From: Armillaria gallica | Lineage: Eukaryota > Basidiomycota > Agaricomycetes > Agaricales > Physalacriaceae | Direction: 5' to 3' | NCBI GenBank assembly: GCA_037576215.1 | Contig: JBANDB010000005.1 | Location: 496,001 to 560,000, forward strand | Length of the DNA: 64,000 bases | Part shown: one piece after another, positions 43,183 to 54,600 of the stretch | Numbering within the stretch: the stretch's first letter is position 1 | Layout: each line of letters starts with the position of its first letter | Program-made: the position numbers and the translations under genes | Notes under the pieces: model-generated | Told to the model about the DNA's origin: nothing | The model's input: only the letters and a program-made list of their open reading frames with translations | The model's database searches: none

Positions 43183-44363
43183 ATGGCTATTCCCAATCAG
43201 GAAATAGCTCCCTCACTGCCACCACCACCTTGTCATCGCTTGCACCCTCATCTAGGCACCGCCATTCCCACCATCACGTGTGCCAACTCTTTCTGCAGCG
43301 ACACCCGCACCACCCATAGCATCTACATCATCCATCTCATCACCTGTCACCCATTCCTAGACCCTTCCATCACGATGGATGAACACCTTCCTCCCACCAC
43401 ATCCACCACCCTCTGCCTCCGCATGCAGCAGTCTCGATTCCCTCTTCGATCACCACACTGAGCCACCACACCACCATTCTGTCGTCCCAATCGAGATATC
43501 CCATGACACTCCCTTCGCACCACACAGCAGCACTTCTGAGGTGTCCTCTGTGGTGTACATCCCTCTGAGTGTGGTGAGGCCTACAATTGAGATAAAGGGT
43601 TCTCAAAAGACCTGGGGATGGAGCTGGCAAACAAAGAGAACTGGCACGAACGAGCACCGTCTCCTCCCCCTCTGGATATTGGAGACAGCATCGAGGAGAA
43701 GATGGGCGAGGTAGAGTTAAAGGGGGGGACAGATAGTACTGTGTGGGTACTCAAGCCGATGCTAGCAAATTCGGTGAGAACCATCCTTCTCTGATGGCAT
43801 CAAATTAATTGGATGCAGATCCGGCCACACCTCCCTGCTCTCTCCCGTCTCCCACACACATGGATGCTCCTCTACTCCCTCGACCAGCACGGCATATCCC
43901 TCAACACGCTCTACTCATGGTCAGAGCAGACCAAACTAGCCGGTGCACTTGTTGTTGTGAAGGACGACGGCGATACCATCTTTGGCACGTTCATAGCCAA
44001 TGGAATACGGCAGAGCAGGGGACGGGGTTACTATGGCAGCGGAGAATCGTGCATTCCTCTTCCTTCCACGTCTTCATCGCTAACATTCCCTCCAGATTCC
44101 TATGGTGGTACTCTAACACCAAGCTCTCAGTGTACAAAACAACTGGGAGGAACGACTATATTGCACTCTGTGAGCCAGACTACCTGAGCTTTGGAGGTGG
44201 AGATGGGTCATACAGGTTGTACGTTGACAAGAGCCTGCCGGAGGGCTCATTGGCGCGGTGTCTGACATTTGGGAATGATGTGCTGTGTTCGCCGGGGAGG
44301 ATGTGTGCCGGAGGGGCAGTGCCATTTGAGTGTGTGGGCTTGGAAGTGTGGCACGTAGGGTAG
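43183..44363 (+). pseudogene. OXR1-like TLDc protein relic, copy B
   Basis: Exons 43,183-43,773, 43,819-44,048 and 44,096-44,363. The start MAIPNQEIAPSLPPPP is kept, but relative to copy A an internal deletion removes the helical and acidic segments and shifts the frame. A TGA at 43,588-43,590 replaces the Trp of YNWDKGF. From exon 2 on, the TLDc domain is open: IRPHLPALSRLPHTWMLLYS, GALVVVKDDGDTIFGTF, GRGYYGSGES, then in phase across the intron FLWWYSNTKLSVYKTTGR, YIALCEPDYLSFGGGDGSY and VPFECVGLEVWHVG to TAG. So the domain itself is intact while the N-terminal half is broken. The intron borders are GTGAGA..CAG and GTGCAT..CAG. Confidence 0.88.
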
Positions 44364-44440
44364 ATCTTTAATACTGATTTCAATGCAGCTGCCCTCGATT
44401 TTGCATTCAGCCATTTATTGTGAGGGACCATTTTTTTCTG

Positions 44441-44526
44441 TAGCACTGGAGCGTAGTGGTTAATACTGCTTGTCAGAGGTTCAAGTCCTCCCTTGCATAC
44501 ATGCTCTGTACCACATACTTGTTTTT
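44441..44526 (+). repeat. SINE-like tRNA-derived copy, family 2 (d)
   Basis: GCGTAGTGGTTAATACTGC, B-box-like GAGGTTCAAGTCCTC, CTTGCATACATGCTC, TTTTT at 44,522-44,526. It follows the copy-B TLDc ORF just as the first copy follows copy A. Confidence 0.6.
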
Positions 44527-46233
44527 ATGCACCCCATTCTATGTGAACTCAGGGGAACATTAGAGATTGTTCTCCGGAGTAAAAAGCTAGGAAAAGTATT
44601 GCCTTCACAAGAGAGGTACGTGGAGAGGAGGAGTCGACCCTTGAGTGCTGGGCAGTTACTACTAACTCCTGCACTACTCATGTCCACAAGACGGTGAACA
44701 GAACTCAGTTATGAGGGGCCTCTCGCCTGCTACTCATTATTCCGCGCTTGACAAATCCACATATCTACCCAGTAAACTCCGGCGATAATCTAGATCGCAG
44801 GAGTTTGAATCAGAGCTCTGATGACCACAGCTCAAGCGAATAAAGCTATGGGTATGTTTGTGGTTCTGATAATTGACTACATGTATCGTCCTTCTGCAGC
44901 TGCCTCAGGTGACCCATGGTGCTCACTAGTAAGACCCACACATTGTCCCTCATATATGTGCCGCATTTGCACTGGTTAGGTTCGGATCCTGGTCTAGAAG
45001 TTTTTCCTTTCAAGAGCACCAAGCACCTTTCTTGGTATCCCATGAGCTATATGAGAACCGATCAACATCGGCCCCCATTCCGTGAATCAGGGTTTGCAAG
45101 CAACATTGGTTCGATTCAGCTTCTCCATTACAGTTCACTGCCATCCTGGCTGATCCTCAATCATTTTTTTCTATCACCATCATAGCCTCTCTTGGTCTGC
45201 AGTGTCTATTGCAGGGCAGTGACTATTCTCTTAATCAAGCCTTGGATCACTGGTGTTCTGCATCCCGCTGCTGTATACTCCTTTAAACCCTCCATTGATG
45301 TTCCCAAAAGTAGTGATTCCGTGAGAGTATGGACTGAATAGATGCAGAGTTTGATACAGGGCGCTTCATGTAATTCAGGGAACTCCATCAATAGTGCTAG
45401 AAGCATCATTTGGCGCTTATCTCGTAGCGTGCATTTGTTTGTTTGACAAAGCTATTGCAGGTAATGGTCCTCGTACGTCCATCTGGAAAGGAGTAACTGT
45501 CATGTATTTCAGTGGGACATATCTGCCTTGCCTCTGAAAAGATGACAATAATCATGAGACACTGCTATCAAGCTGTTGTTTGCAGGTGTTGTGCTCGGAT
45601 CAAGTGATTCAGTGACAACGTTTCCAGTTTTCCTATTGTTGGAGCTTGTTCTTTCACAGCTTCTGATAGATAGGTTCTGTTCACCTGGGGTTTCTGTACC
45701 TTTATGGTACTAAGAAGGTGGGAATATTCCACTTCTCTCCTTGTAAATCTCGACAAGGGATCCAGATCTTCAGTACCAAAATGGATCGTCGATGTCTTCT
45801 TCTCATGAAATGAAATATACCGAGTGTCGTGGATTCTCATTTAATATGGCGCCTCACATACACATCCCCTTAACAATGAATCAGCACATTGCTATGGTTT
45901 ATAATCCTGACCCCAATGTGCTCTCAACTGTTTGTCCCATCACTGACAACCATCACAATGCCTTCAGATAGTGGCTATCTGTTGTGATACTATTATAAGG
46001 AAGATCTACTGTATATTTCAACCCTTGGTGAGCACTGAAATCAAGCTGTGATATGCTGACTAGCACATCGCTACATGTATAACTGACAGATTTATCAAAT
46101 AATGCCTTGGTATGGGTTTTGTTTCAAATATACGTTCCAACTCATAGAAATCTGCAGGGACTCTGATACTGGGATTACTTGGACAAACAAGTGGAGATAG
46201 CGGTATGTCTGTGATAAAGATGCAGAATGTCAC
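44527..46233. other. No recognised gene; repeat at the left end
   Basis: 44,527-44,690 repeats 30,879-31,060. A minus-strand stretch at 45,568-45,840 (FGTEDLDPLSRFTRREVEY, VNRTYLSEAVKEQAPT) looks coding but has no family. The rest holds nothing I can support. Confidence 0.35.
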
Positions 46234-47997
46234 TTGATAACATATTTCTGGGGCCACAAGAAAAGGCACCCCAACATGGCAATCTCCTCACGCACAGAAA
46301 TCGACCGTGCAACGGAAGATATTGTTGTTCCATTGCAACATATCTACAGTGGTAACAAACCTGTTATACCAGTCTCCCTGGCCAACACTCCCTGTGCTGG
46401 CCTCGGCATTCAAGGTGTCTGTGATAAACTCAATGCCAGTATTGGAACATCATACCCACTCATCCCATCCCTCGTCTCAGTTATTGAAGACTGTATTAGA
46501 AACAATTACAACTTCAGCACTGTGTATGGCCACCTTCGTGGGGTATGGTACAAAGAGTTGCACTCCATCACAGGCATACTGTGTGAAAGCGAAGCTCAAG
46601 GCCAGCAGATATGGGAGCAAGCACTGGGTGGAAACCTTATTGTCAACCCATACGTTTACCCTCGCTGTCTCTGGGATCCGTACAGCAATCGTGTGGTGCC
46701 ATGTTGGACCATGCATGGGTTCGATACACTGCCGTCATTTCCATCTGTGGGATGGATGTTCGACCCCCTGGACTCTGACTCTGAAGAGGCCTTGTTTGAA
46801 AAGGAACCAGCTACAGAAAAGTTGCTGCCCCTGGCACCTATATCACATGCTTGGGTGGACAAGAATGATCACACGGGTGTGGAGATGCCTATAAATGGCT
46901 GGGAATGGCCTGTGCCTACTCCAAAGGATGCCGACCTTGATCTCATTCGCATCGAGATGCTGATTCTGGGCTTGGAGTACATGTGGTTGGATGTGCTCTG
47001 TTTAAGACAGAGAGGAGGGAAAAATGAGAGTCTGTGTGAGAAGGAGTGGATGCTGGATGTTCCCACCATTGGGAAAGTCTATCGCAGAGCGGTGGTATAT
47101 ACTTACCTCAGTGGACTTGGGAGGCCATTGAGTGTTAAGCTGGGTGACTTCAACTTTGATAAAGAACGCTGTTGGTTTAATTGTGCATGGACACTGCAGA
47201 AGATCAGCCATAAGAGGATCATCTGCGGGCATACAGACGGTGGACCATTTGACATGAAACCAGACAAGGATGGAAAAATATGCGACTGAGCTTCTAACAA
47301 GCTTTCACAACAAGCTCCACTCCTGAAGACTATCTGAAAGGAAACTAATTCATTCTGTGCACTGGTAGACATGCAGCACCAGTTCTGGGATAAAAAGCTG
47401 GACAAAGTTGCAGGGTTGGCATTCCTTCTGTGGCCTAAGATGCTACTGGCATACAATGAGAGCCTGCCTCTCAAGGAGGCTTGAACAGCCTTGATTGATG
47501 CAGCAGATGAGAAGAGGTGAGGCAATTTGTTCTTCCAGTATCCTGAACCAGGAGATGGCAGCACAAAATGGCGACCTTCTTGGGAGAAATTCTTGAAGAA
47601 GACTGTACCAGGGAGTGACTATTCATTATATGCTTCTTTGGATCTGGTGAAGGTTTATGGTCGGTGTTTTGGGCCCTGCATTGAAAATGGGTTTGTGCCG
47701 GGATTGGGTATGGCAGGTGCACCAACTGAGGCTCATCGACATGGTGATTTGCTTGTCGAAGATGTGGCGCACAGGAGAACACATGTATTCAACATCGTTG
47801 CCACCCACCAGTACCCTATATGTGACAGGACGTACACAATGCTCGGAGACAACTACCGTCTGCTTTGGGTAGTCAGTCGAGGACTGTCCGATGAGCGCTT
47901 TGAAAAACTTTTGGTGTGCAAAATGGTCAACAATGACGACAGAGAGAGATTGTTGCAACTGGGTGTTTCTAAACAACATTCCTATATTCTGGTATGA
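46234..47997 (+). pseudogene. HET-domain protein broken only by four TGA stops
   Basis: One frame of 588 codons runs from 46,234 to a final TGA at 47,997. The first 351 codons are open. Diagnostic text: ISHAWVDKNDHTG, PINGWEWPVPTPKDADLDL, LEYMWLDVLCLRQRGG, DVPTIGKVYRRA, GLGRPLS, ERCWFNCAWTLQKIS, the core of the agaricomycete HET domain (heterokaryon incompatibility/NLR-type self-recognition). After it come VAGLAFLLWPK, FFQYPEPGDGS with KWRPSWEKF, and a C-terminal domain ending GVSKQHSYILV. TGA codons at 47,287, 47,335, 47,482 and 47,518 interrupt it; at 47,482 (EA-stop-TAL) relatives have Trp. ATG at 46,276 is an alternative start. No introns are needed. Confidence 0.88.
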
Positions 47998-48524
47998 TGT
48001 GAGTACATATTTTGTGATCGTTTGAAGACTGAAGCCACATTCCAAACTCAAGATATCTGTCCTTAGCTTACTATAAGAGAGTTACAAGATTGCTATATAC
48101 TCATAGCATCATCGATCGTTTTTTCTGTAATGGATACAAATTTCCATGGAGTCAGTATTGTGACATTCCTTTAGCTATGTTTACACATGGTCTGTGATGG
48201 AGTGTAAATGGAGTGTTGTGGGATATTTCGATGGGGAGTCTGCTCTGCATGAGTCTGGAGAAATGAATTTACCTCATTTAGCAAAAAAGGAAGACAGTGG
48301 TGGGGCAGGCAAATATCTTGATGTGCATGACATGGCACTCAAATCACGGTTGCAGTTTCATGAGCATGTTCTCTGTCTTGTGACTCTGTTGACTGTTGAC
48401 TGTTGACAAGTCCAAACAACTCTTATACACTTACCTTCACCATCTCTTTCTTCCCAACACCCAATTTTTCCCTCCTCTTCTTCCTTGTCTCATCGACTCC
48501 ATTACTTGTTGATTACAGCAGCGA
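47998..48524. other. No recognisable gene; pyrimidine-rich leader at its right end
   Basis: 48,420-48,520 is a C/T-rich tract ending GATTACAGCAGCG before ATG 48,525, which could be a fungal promoter/5' UTR. Confidence 0.3.
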
Positions 48525-48973
48525 TGTCGACCTATACCCAATATGTATCTCCCTTGAGACATCGCAAATGGGTGTTCAAAGTTGAGCTTGACGTTGATGC
48601 CCATATCGGGAGGATGGCTGTGATGTGCCGCTGGCATTCACCTTCTTTCATTCTTACCACCACCATGGTACATTCATTCCCTTTATTTGTCACTTCCCTA
48701 CTCACAGACATCTTTCAGCAGTCCAATTATGACTTGTATATGCCCATGGTATGTGATTTGCATTTCACTGACAGGTGCTGACGTGTTTCTTCCCCAAGAG
48801 GCATTTTCTTTTGACATTGCCAGCACTTCACTTGCAAATCCTCAAGCCTCTTTGATTCTAGCAGGTTGTATGCTATGTCAGAGACTCAGTAAGTCAAATA
48901 CCACCTCAGTAATGTTGCTGTACTGATAAACCTTAGCCATGACCTTTCCCAGATGATTTTACCTCAAGGCGAG
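48525..48973 (+). pseudogene. Start of an unidentified multi-exon gene
   Basis: ATG 48,525 opens MSTYTQYVSPLRHRKWVFKV and LDVDAHIGRMAVMCRWHSP. Intron-like borders (GTACAT..CACAG, GTATGT..GACAG) separate pieces such as IFQQSNYDLYMPM and FLPQEAFSFDIASTSLANP. The phase between them does not work without a frame change. The text leads into duplicated segment R1 (copy b), so this may be the 5' end of the decayed gene whose later parts lie in R1. Family not recognised. Confidence 0.35.
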
Positions 48974-49970
48974 CATGCTGCGACGGAGTGCTGCTGGTAT
49001 GCCTCGCAGATACAAGGAGAAGCTTCAGGTTGACAATTACCTTACTAGGTATGTGTTGGTACTGAATTCCTTTCGTACTTTTGGGCTCATCTTCTTCTGG
49101 GTGTCGTTTAGTCATCCTGAATACCTGCTAGGCCCTCGTATTGTCACGTTGAATCCTTGCGGCTGTCAGTAAGCCAACACACGACCATGAGCTGAAGGAT
49201 GACAGCACATCTGACCGGTACGTATTCGTCACAATCTCCTTGTATCTTTCTTGGCTAACAATGGTAGAGTCATCCTAGACCCCTGCATCGTACAATCAAA
49301 GGATCACCGAGAAGTCTTCGGGATGGCCAGCAGTGTTTGTTTAAGGTAAGTATCTTTGTCTTAAGTGTTTCCTTGGCCTCATGGAATAAACCTTGCATAG
49401 ACCGTGTAATACAAGCCTTGCATCGGCAGAGCATGTGCAATATCTCTGTATAAGTCATCATCCATTTCCTTCCATACTTGCTGTGAATCCTCGCTCTCAG
49501 TGTCTTGCAATGATCCCAATATTGCTCCGAGATGACGTATCTCCTTTCCATGGGCAAGCCTAAGTCATCCTCTGGCCTGCACTTATCTGTTGCCAGTGCG
49601 GATGTACAAGACGAGCTAAGCGACTGTAAGGTTCATTTTCTGTGTTGTGGGGGATACTACTTGATATACAGCTTGTGTATAGGTCTCAGCAGCCTCGAAT
49701 TGCTCTGAGACGACGGATCTTCTTCCGGTGAGCAAGGGTAAGCCATCTTCTTTAATCCAATGATCCTTTTGCTTATTCTTTGTCAGTTCCTTCCATGACA
49801 AGAGAATGGCTGTAAGTTTTGTTTCGCTTGTTTTGTCTCATGGGCCATCACAATTGATCTCCGTTTCTTTTGTAGGCTGCTAGGTAAATACCTTGAACGT
49901 TGAATATATGTATCAACATCCTGCAAACCAGGTAGGTCATCATTTACAATATTCTTTCTGCTGTGTTGGA
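48974..49970 (+). repeat. Duplicated segment R1, copy b
   Basis: Counterpart of 34,917-35,911. Here R1 runs directly into R2 at 49,970 (GTGTTGGAC|TGATATTTT), giving the uninterrupted arrangement that shows the 6.3-kb insertion in copy a. Confidence 0.8.
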
Positions 49971-50948
49971 CTGATATTTTCTCAGTCAAAACCTTCAAAG
50001 TTTCTGGGGAAAAACCCTGCAGAGTGAACATCATGGGAAATGACACTGTAACCGACTTGTTCAAGGAAATTTCCATGACTCAAGGTGCCAATTTCTCCCC
50101 AGATTGAACTCCAGAATTTTCGAAGTCGAAACCTTGCGCAGCCAAACCCAGCAAATGAGTGAGGAAGTTTTTGTCTATGAAAGGACACTTAGTCACCTCA
50201 CTAGAGAGACCTATTTTTTTTTGGCAGAGAATGAGGCCTTGCGACATTGGCAGCCGGTAAGCCTTTTCTTTGGAGTGTTTTTGTGATCACCTTGCTGATG
50301 TTTTCATATTCTAGGTCCGAAAAAGTGATAAGAACTTGTAGAACAAAGCCTTGTGGAGCCTCAGCCAAGGAAGGAATTATTTGAGCACCGTTAGACCTTG
50401 TTGAGAATGCTGAATTTCAGATTTCCCAGATTTGTGTTGCCATGAGCTTTGTGCAAAATTCTCCAGAATCATGTCAGGTATGTTTGTAATGCGATTTTCT
50501 TTCTAGTGCTTACTTGGAATTTGGAATATAGCATGCATATGAGCAAAATAAAACTGAAAGAGATGGCTGGTGAGTTTTGAAGAGTTTGATTGGTTTTCAG
50601 GGAGCCAATGTCTTATCAGCATGGAATTGACGCATTGATTTTTCGTTGTACTTTGGTGTAGTTACAAGGAGAGGTCCCTAGCATTGATGGCAGGGTCCTA
50701 GTATTATGAATAGCTGTCTTGGGAAGGTCCCAAGGCTGGCAATTTTTTTTATAACCCTGAGAGAGGGCAATGGAGGGTGTGGTTTTGCTAGTTCATAGTG
50801 ATTATGTAATCTCTGGACCTCTACTTACCAGTCGCTCACGAAATGGTTGAGTTGTGAAGAGAACTAGCTGTTTATATTCCTGAAATCCATCCTCAATGAC
50901 GTGGTTATGACATCCTGACATGTGCAGGGAGTCCATGAATTACTCGCC
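49971..50948 (+). repeat. Duplicated segment R2, copy b
   Basis: Counterpart of 42,207-43,182, ending at the ATG of OXR1-like copy C. Confidence 0.8.
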
Positions 50949-51253
50949 ATGGCTATTCCCAAACAGGAAACAGCTTCTTCACTGCACCACCACATCGCCC
51001 TCATCTCAACATTGCCATTCTCCACCATCACACATGCCAACTCTCTCTGCAGTGACATCTGCACCACCAATAGCCTCTACATCATCTATCTCATCACACA
51101 TCATACACTCACAGACGCTCCCATCAAGATGGATGAACACCTTCCTCCTTCCACGTCCACCAGCCTCTCCCTCCACATGTGCCAGCCTCGATTCTCTCTT
51201 TGACCACCACATGGAGCCACCACGTCCACACTCGGTTGTCCCAGTTGAGATAC
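50949..51253 (+). pseudogene. OXR1-like TLDc 5' fragment, copy C
   Basis: MAIPKQETASSL begins the ORF and the Ser/Pro-rich linker follows in shifted frames (SLDSLFDHHMEPPRPHS). The copy stops abruptly after GTTGTCCCAGTTGAGATAC, where copies A and B continue GTTGAAATATCG and ATCGAGATATCC. The TLDc domain is absent. The break coincides with the start of the element end at 51,254. Confidence 0.8.
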
Positions 51254-51684
51254 TGTAGTATTTTGACCATATCTTCACATAACGCATAATGGGGGTCCAT
51301 TATGTGAAGATAGGCAAGCTTTGTAACACATAACAGGCCCCTTTAGTGCCTTAAATTACTCAATAAAGCAATACATTTTGGGTCTGGCATATGCCAGACT
51401 GCCTATTAAGGTATATGACATCATAATGAAGATGTAGTTTATGAAGATGTTGCATAACATCAGCAAAACCCAGAAAAGGTCTTCCAGCTCTTTGTCTTAA
51501 TTACGTGATCTTTGCACATCTTGATCTTGGTTTCAGGCTCTTGATCTTTCATTTACTCATCTTTCTTGTCTTTGGGAAGAAAGCATTTCATTTGCAGATA
51601 GCAGTAACAAGATAGCATAACAAGATTGATAGCAAAGTAAGAGTAGATGCTTGAGTCATTGATTTGACTCCCACAAAAGCTACA
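51254..51684. mobile_element. Transposon terminal region inserted in OXR1 copy C
   Basis: Begins TGTAGTATTTTGACC at the truncation point. TATCTTCACATAA (51,272-51,284) and TTATGTGAAGATA (51,302-51,314) form a 13-bp hairpin, and related words such as TTATGAAGATG recur to 51,460. Subterminal repeats of this sort suit the end of a CACTA/Plavaka-type element whose transposase lies to the right. Alternatively TGTAG..CTACA (51,680-51,684) could delimit a 431-bp LTR. No second copy was found, so the class is open. Confidence 0.45.
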
Positions 51685-52420
51685 AGTGACCCATAGATGT
51701 GGTACTACTCATTCCATCCCTAACTGACTCTGTCTCTTCCACAGCCACAACAACATGGGTGCAGCAAGTCTTGTGCTGCTCAGTCACTTCCAACTCCACA
51801 AATTCAAGGCTATTGGACATGTTGATCAGTTGCTGACCCAGCTCATTGATATTGATCTGAGTCGATGCAGAAGAGCCATCACTAGCTATGAGGAGGGTAT
51901 GAATGAGGAAAAGGGCCAAGATGGAGATCTGCAGCATGTGCTGATGGCAATCAGAGGGGGAGCTAGCATCAGTAGGGTCAGCAACAAAGACAGTGTCAAC
52001 AAACATTGAAAATTTGTTAGTGAAAGGGATGGCAGAGTCTCATCTGGCTGTGATGTGGCAGGGGATATGGGAGAAGCATTGGGGGAGCATGGGGTCGTAT
52101 GTCTTTAACATGGAGAGTATTGAATTTGGGTCTGCTCTCTGTACTGGGGGAATGATCAAGCAGTCAATAAGATCATTAAATAGAAACAGATCAAACACAT
52201 ACCAACCCATAATCCAGGAACCTAACACCCAATAAGCCTTCCTCCACCATCCTTCATCAGCAATAGTTATTTGTGTAGAAAGAGGATCTGTAGTGTTGCC
52301 AGATGGTCGTTGTTGGTAAGAGAGATGGGCAACAAAGATAACCCAGCAACTAGAATGATTTTGTGAGACAAGTCTAGAACATAGCCTCAGAAATAATCAC
52401 ACATTCACAAAGAAGCAAAA
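51685..52420. other. Region 3' of the transposase; no recognised gene
   Basis: Overlapping small ORFs on both strands (minus 51,680-52,006, plus 51,755-52,009) without family resemblance. Probably the 3' non-coding part of the Plavaka-type element. Confidence 0.35.
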
Positions 52421-52689
52421 TCAGAATGCTATTTCATGTGCATGATGGTCTGCATACTTATTTACAAAGAAGGAAGGGAAAATGTCTAAGCTATCACTAT
52501 GCTTCAACTCCTTAGGTATAAATTCCTTGTCAGCAGCCTCAATCAAGTGTGCTGCATGCACAATACAATCTAGATGAATTACAGACATAATCCATTCTCC
52601 CACAGCATCAATGTCTGGGTGTACAACCTACATGCCAGTATCAGGGCAAGGTGCATCTCCAACAGGGGAGAACCATGTCACCAATGCAC

Positions 52690-54600
52690 AGGGGTAGTAG
52701 ATTCCATGATGTCGCAGACTAAAGAACAGATGACGGTAATGGGATAGTGTGTGCTGGCATGGAAGTGAAAAGGCATCTGTGCATTGAAGAGACTCTGTGC
52801 ACGCAGGCTAGAAATGCAACAGCATCGAAGACACTGATCACACCCACACCCAACACTACACACACAAACCCTCAAAGTTCTTGGGGGGATATTATGCAAT
52901 AGAAGCAGATTGAAGCAATACAACTAAACTCTCCAAATATAGGATACACACGTATAGCAATAGTGCTCATAGGGTATCTAGATCTCTCTAAGTCCAAAGG
53001 CTTTTATAACAAGAGGGCCAACAGATGTTGCTGGGCCTCAAGGCAAGGTGTACTACAATATACAACACATTGCCACACACCAACAAAACCCTCAATAAGC
53101 CTCATGCGACACACACAGGTGACCACAAAGAACTTAAACACACCCTAAACATGACTTAAAGCTTGCACTCTAAGCAGAAACCCTTCAAAACACATTCACA
53201 CAAGCCACAGGATTTAAACCCATGCGCTCAAGCTTCCAAACCGATCATAGACCCACAGGGTTCAAACCTATGCAATCCAGAGACACAATAACCAAATAAC
53301 CCCATCTGACAAGCCAAAGGGTTTGAACCTCTGCCGCTTGCAGAAGTGAGAACCCTCAAGCATGCACTAATCAGACCACAGGGTTTGAACCTGTGCTGCC
53401 TGTAGCACCGTGCATTAAAAGAAGGCCTCTGTACAAACACAAACCAGACCAAAGGGTTTGAACCTCTGCTGCCTGTAGTATCTTGCACACATGAAACACT
53501 GTCTGACAAGCAAAAGGGTTTGAACCTCTGCCACTTGCAGAATGGTATACCCAACTAAGCATGTGCTAATCAGACCAAAGGGTTTCAACCTCTGCCACCT
53601 GTAGCACCACACATCACAAGAAACCCTCAAAACTCAAGAGCACATCTGCAATGACACAATATCTCTTATTCTCAGGGTAGAGCGCAAGTCAACCAATCAC
53701 TTAAACCATACACAAGTCCCGCGCTAGCTTTCTACACCTCACGCACTACTCAAGTCACTCAAATGTTATCAATAAAAGGTCTATTCTCTTGCTCGAAGCT
53801 ACAAACTAATCCCAAAGCTAGAGCACTAAGCTGAGGGCTTTCGCGCTCCAACAAGTGGGGTCTGAAACTTGTACACTATTACTATACTATGGTATTTATA
53901 TACACTGTGCTCTACCAATTAATACAACCTTAAATAGTAACTCTTGGCTCATGGAACTTCCTTTCCTGGATGCCATGCATGTTGCCATAATCACACCATT
54001 GCTTGGCGCTTACTCAGAGCTCCAGCTCGGGGCCAGATCCTGGTCTCTCAGCTGCGCAACATCAGTTAGCCACGCTATCCACATGTACTGATGTCACCTA
54101 GTATCTCTTCGGAGTTGTAGCCTAGAGCGCAACTCATCTTTATAGTAATAATATCTTCTAGTGATTTCCATGGTCTTCTAGGACCACTAGTTTCTAGTCT
54201 AGGCCTCACATGCATCGGCCAAAGTCAGAGACATCGGTCTTACTTCAATTCTACACATTCTGAGGTCTAGAGCGCTAGCTCCCAGCATGGCAGTGCCTTG
54301 TGCATCATAGATCAAGGTTGTGCAAAGTATCAATTATCTCCTGAGCTTCGCTGGTTCTATGCTTAGTGCACATCTTCTGTGCATTGTCAGTGTATTCAGT
54401 GTCAAGTGCTGGGGCTTTAGACTTAGCGTTACCCTTATGGTATCACTCTACAGTTAAGCCATATGCTCCACCAAACATCACACAAGGTATTGCATTGCCT
54501 GCACTTAGGACATTGTGCTCTAAGGTATATCTCATTCCCTTGGTATCTAGCTTTTATAAAATGTATGTATTGATACATTTTGCAAAATTACATGTATGAA
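52690..54600. mobile_element. Sequence nested in the Plavaka-type relic
   Basis: Replaces the segment of the transposase expected between the DASVAEFHHERE region and the C-terminal domain. No coding content is recognised. It includes a tandem repeat (53,195-53,620), and 53,640-53,880 has phrases such as AGAGCGCAAGTCAACC and GAGGGCTTTCGCGCTCC reminiscent of an LTR or leader. Its borders are not defined. Confidence 0.4.
53195..53620 (-). repeat. Tandem repeat of ~60-65 bp with B-box-like core, seven units
   Basis: Seven units carrying AGGGTTTGAACCTCTGCC or variants, starting near 53,209, 53,257, 53,318, 53,378, 53,454, 53,515 and 53,579. On the minus strand each reads GGCAGAGGTTCAAACCCT, a match to the B-box GGTTCRANNCC. 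Between cores the text varies (GCTAATCAGACC, TGTAGCACC recur). Confidence 0.75.

Noticed and set aside
46234..47289. Treating the 351-codon HET ORF as a complete short gene
   Set aside because: The same frame continues past the TGA with clear HET-protein C-terminal text to 47,997, so the stop is internal damage.
51254..51684. Firm call of a solo LTR
   Set aside because: TGTAG..CTACA ends fit, but there is no second LTR, no primer-binding site and no retroelement ORF; the neighbouring transposase favours a DNA-transposon end.
53195..53620. CRISPR-like array
   Set aside because: Evenly spaced repeats, but the organism is a eukaryote, repeat units vary and spacers are related to one another; it is a minisatellite.
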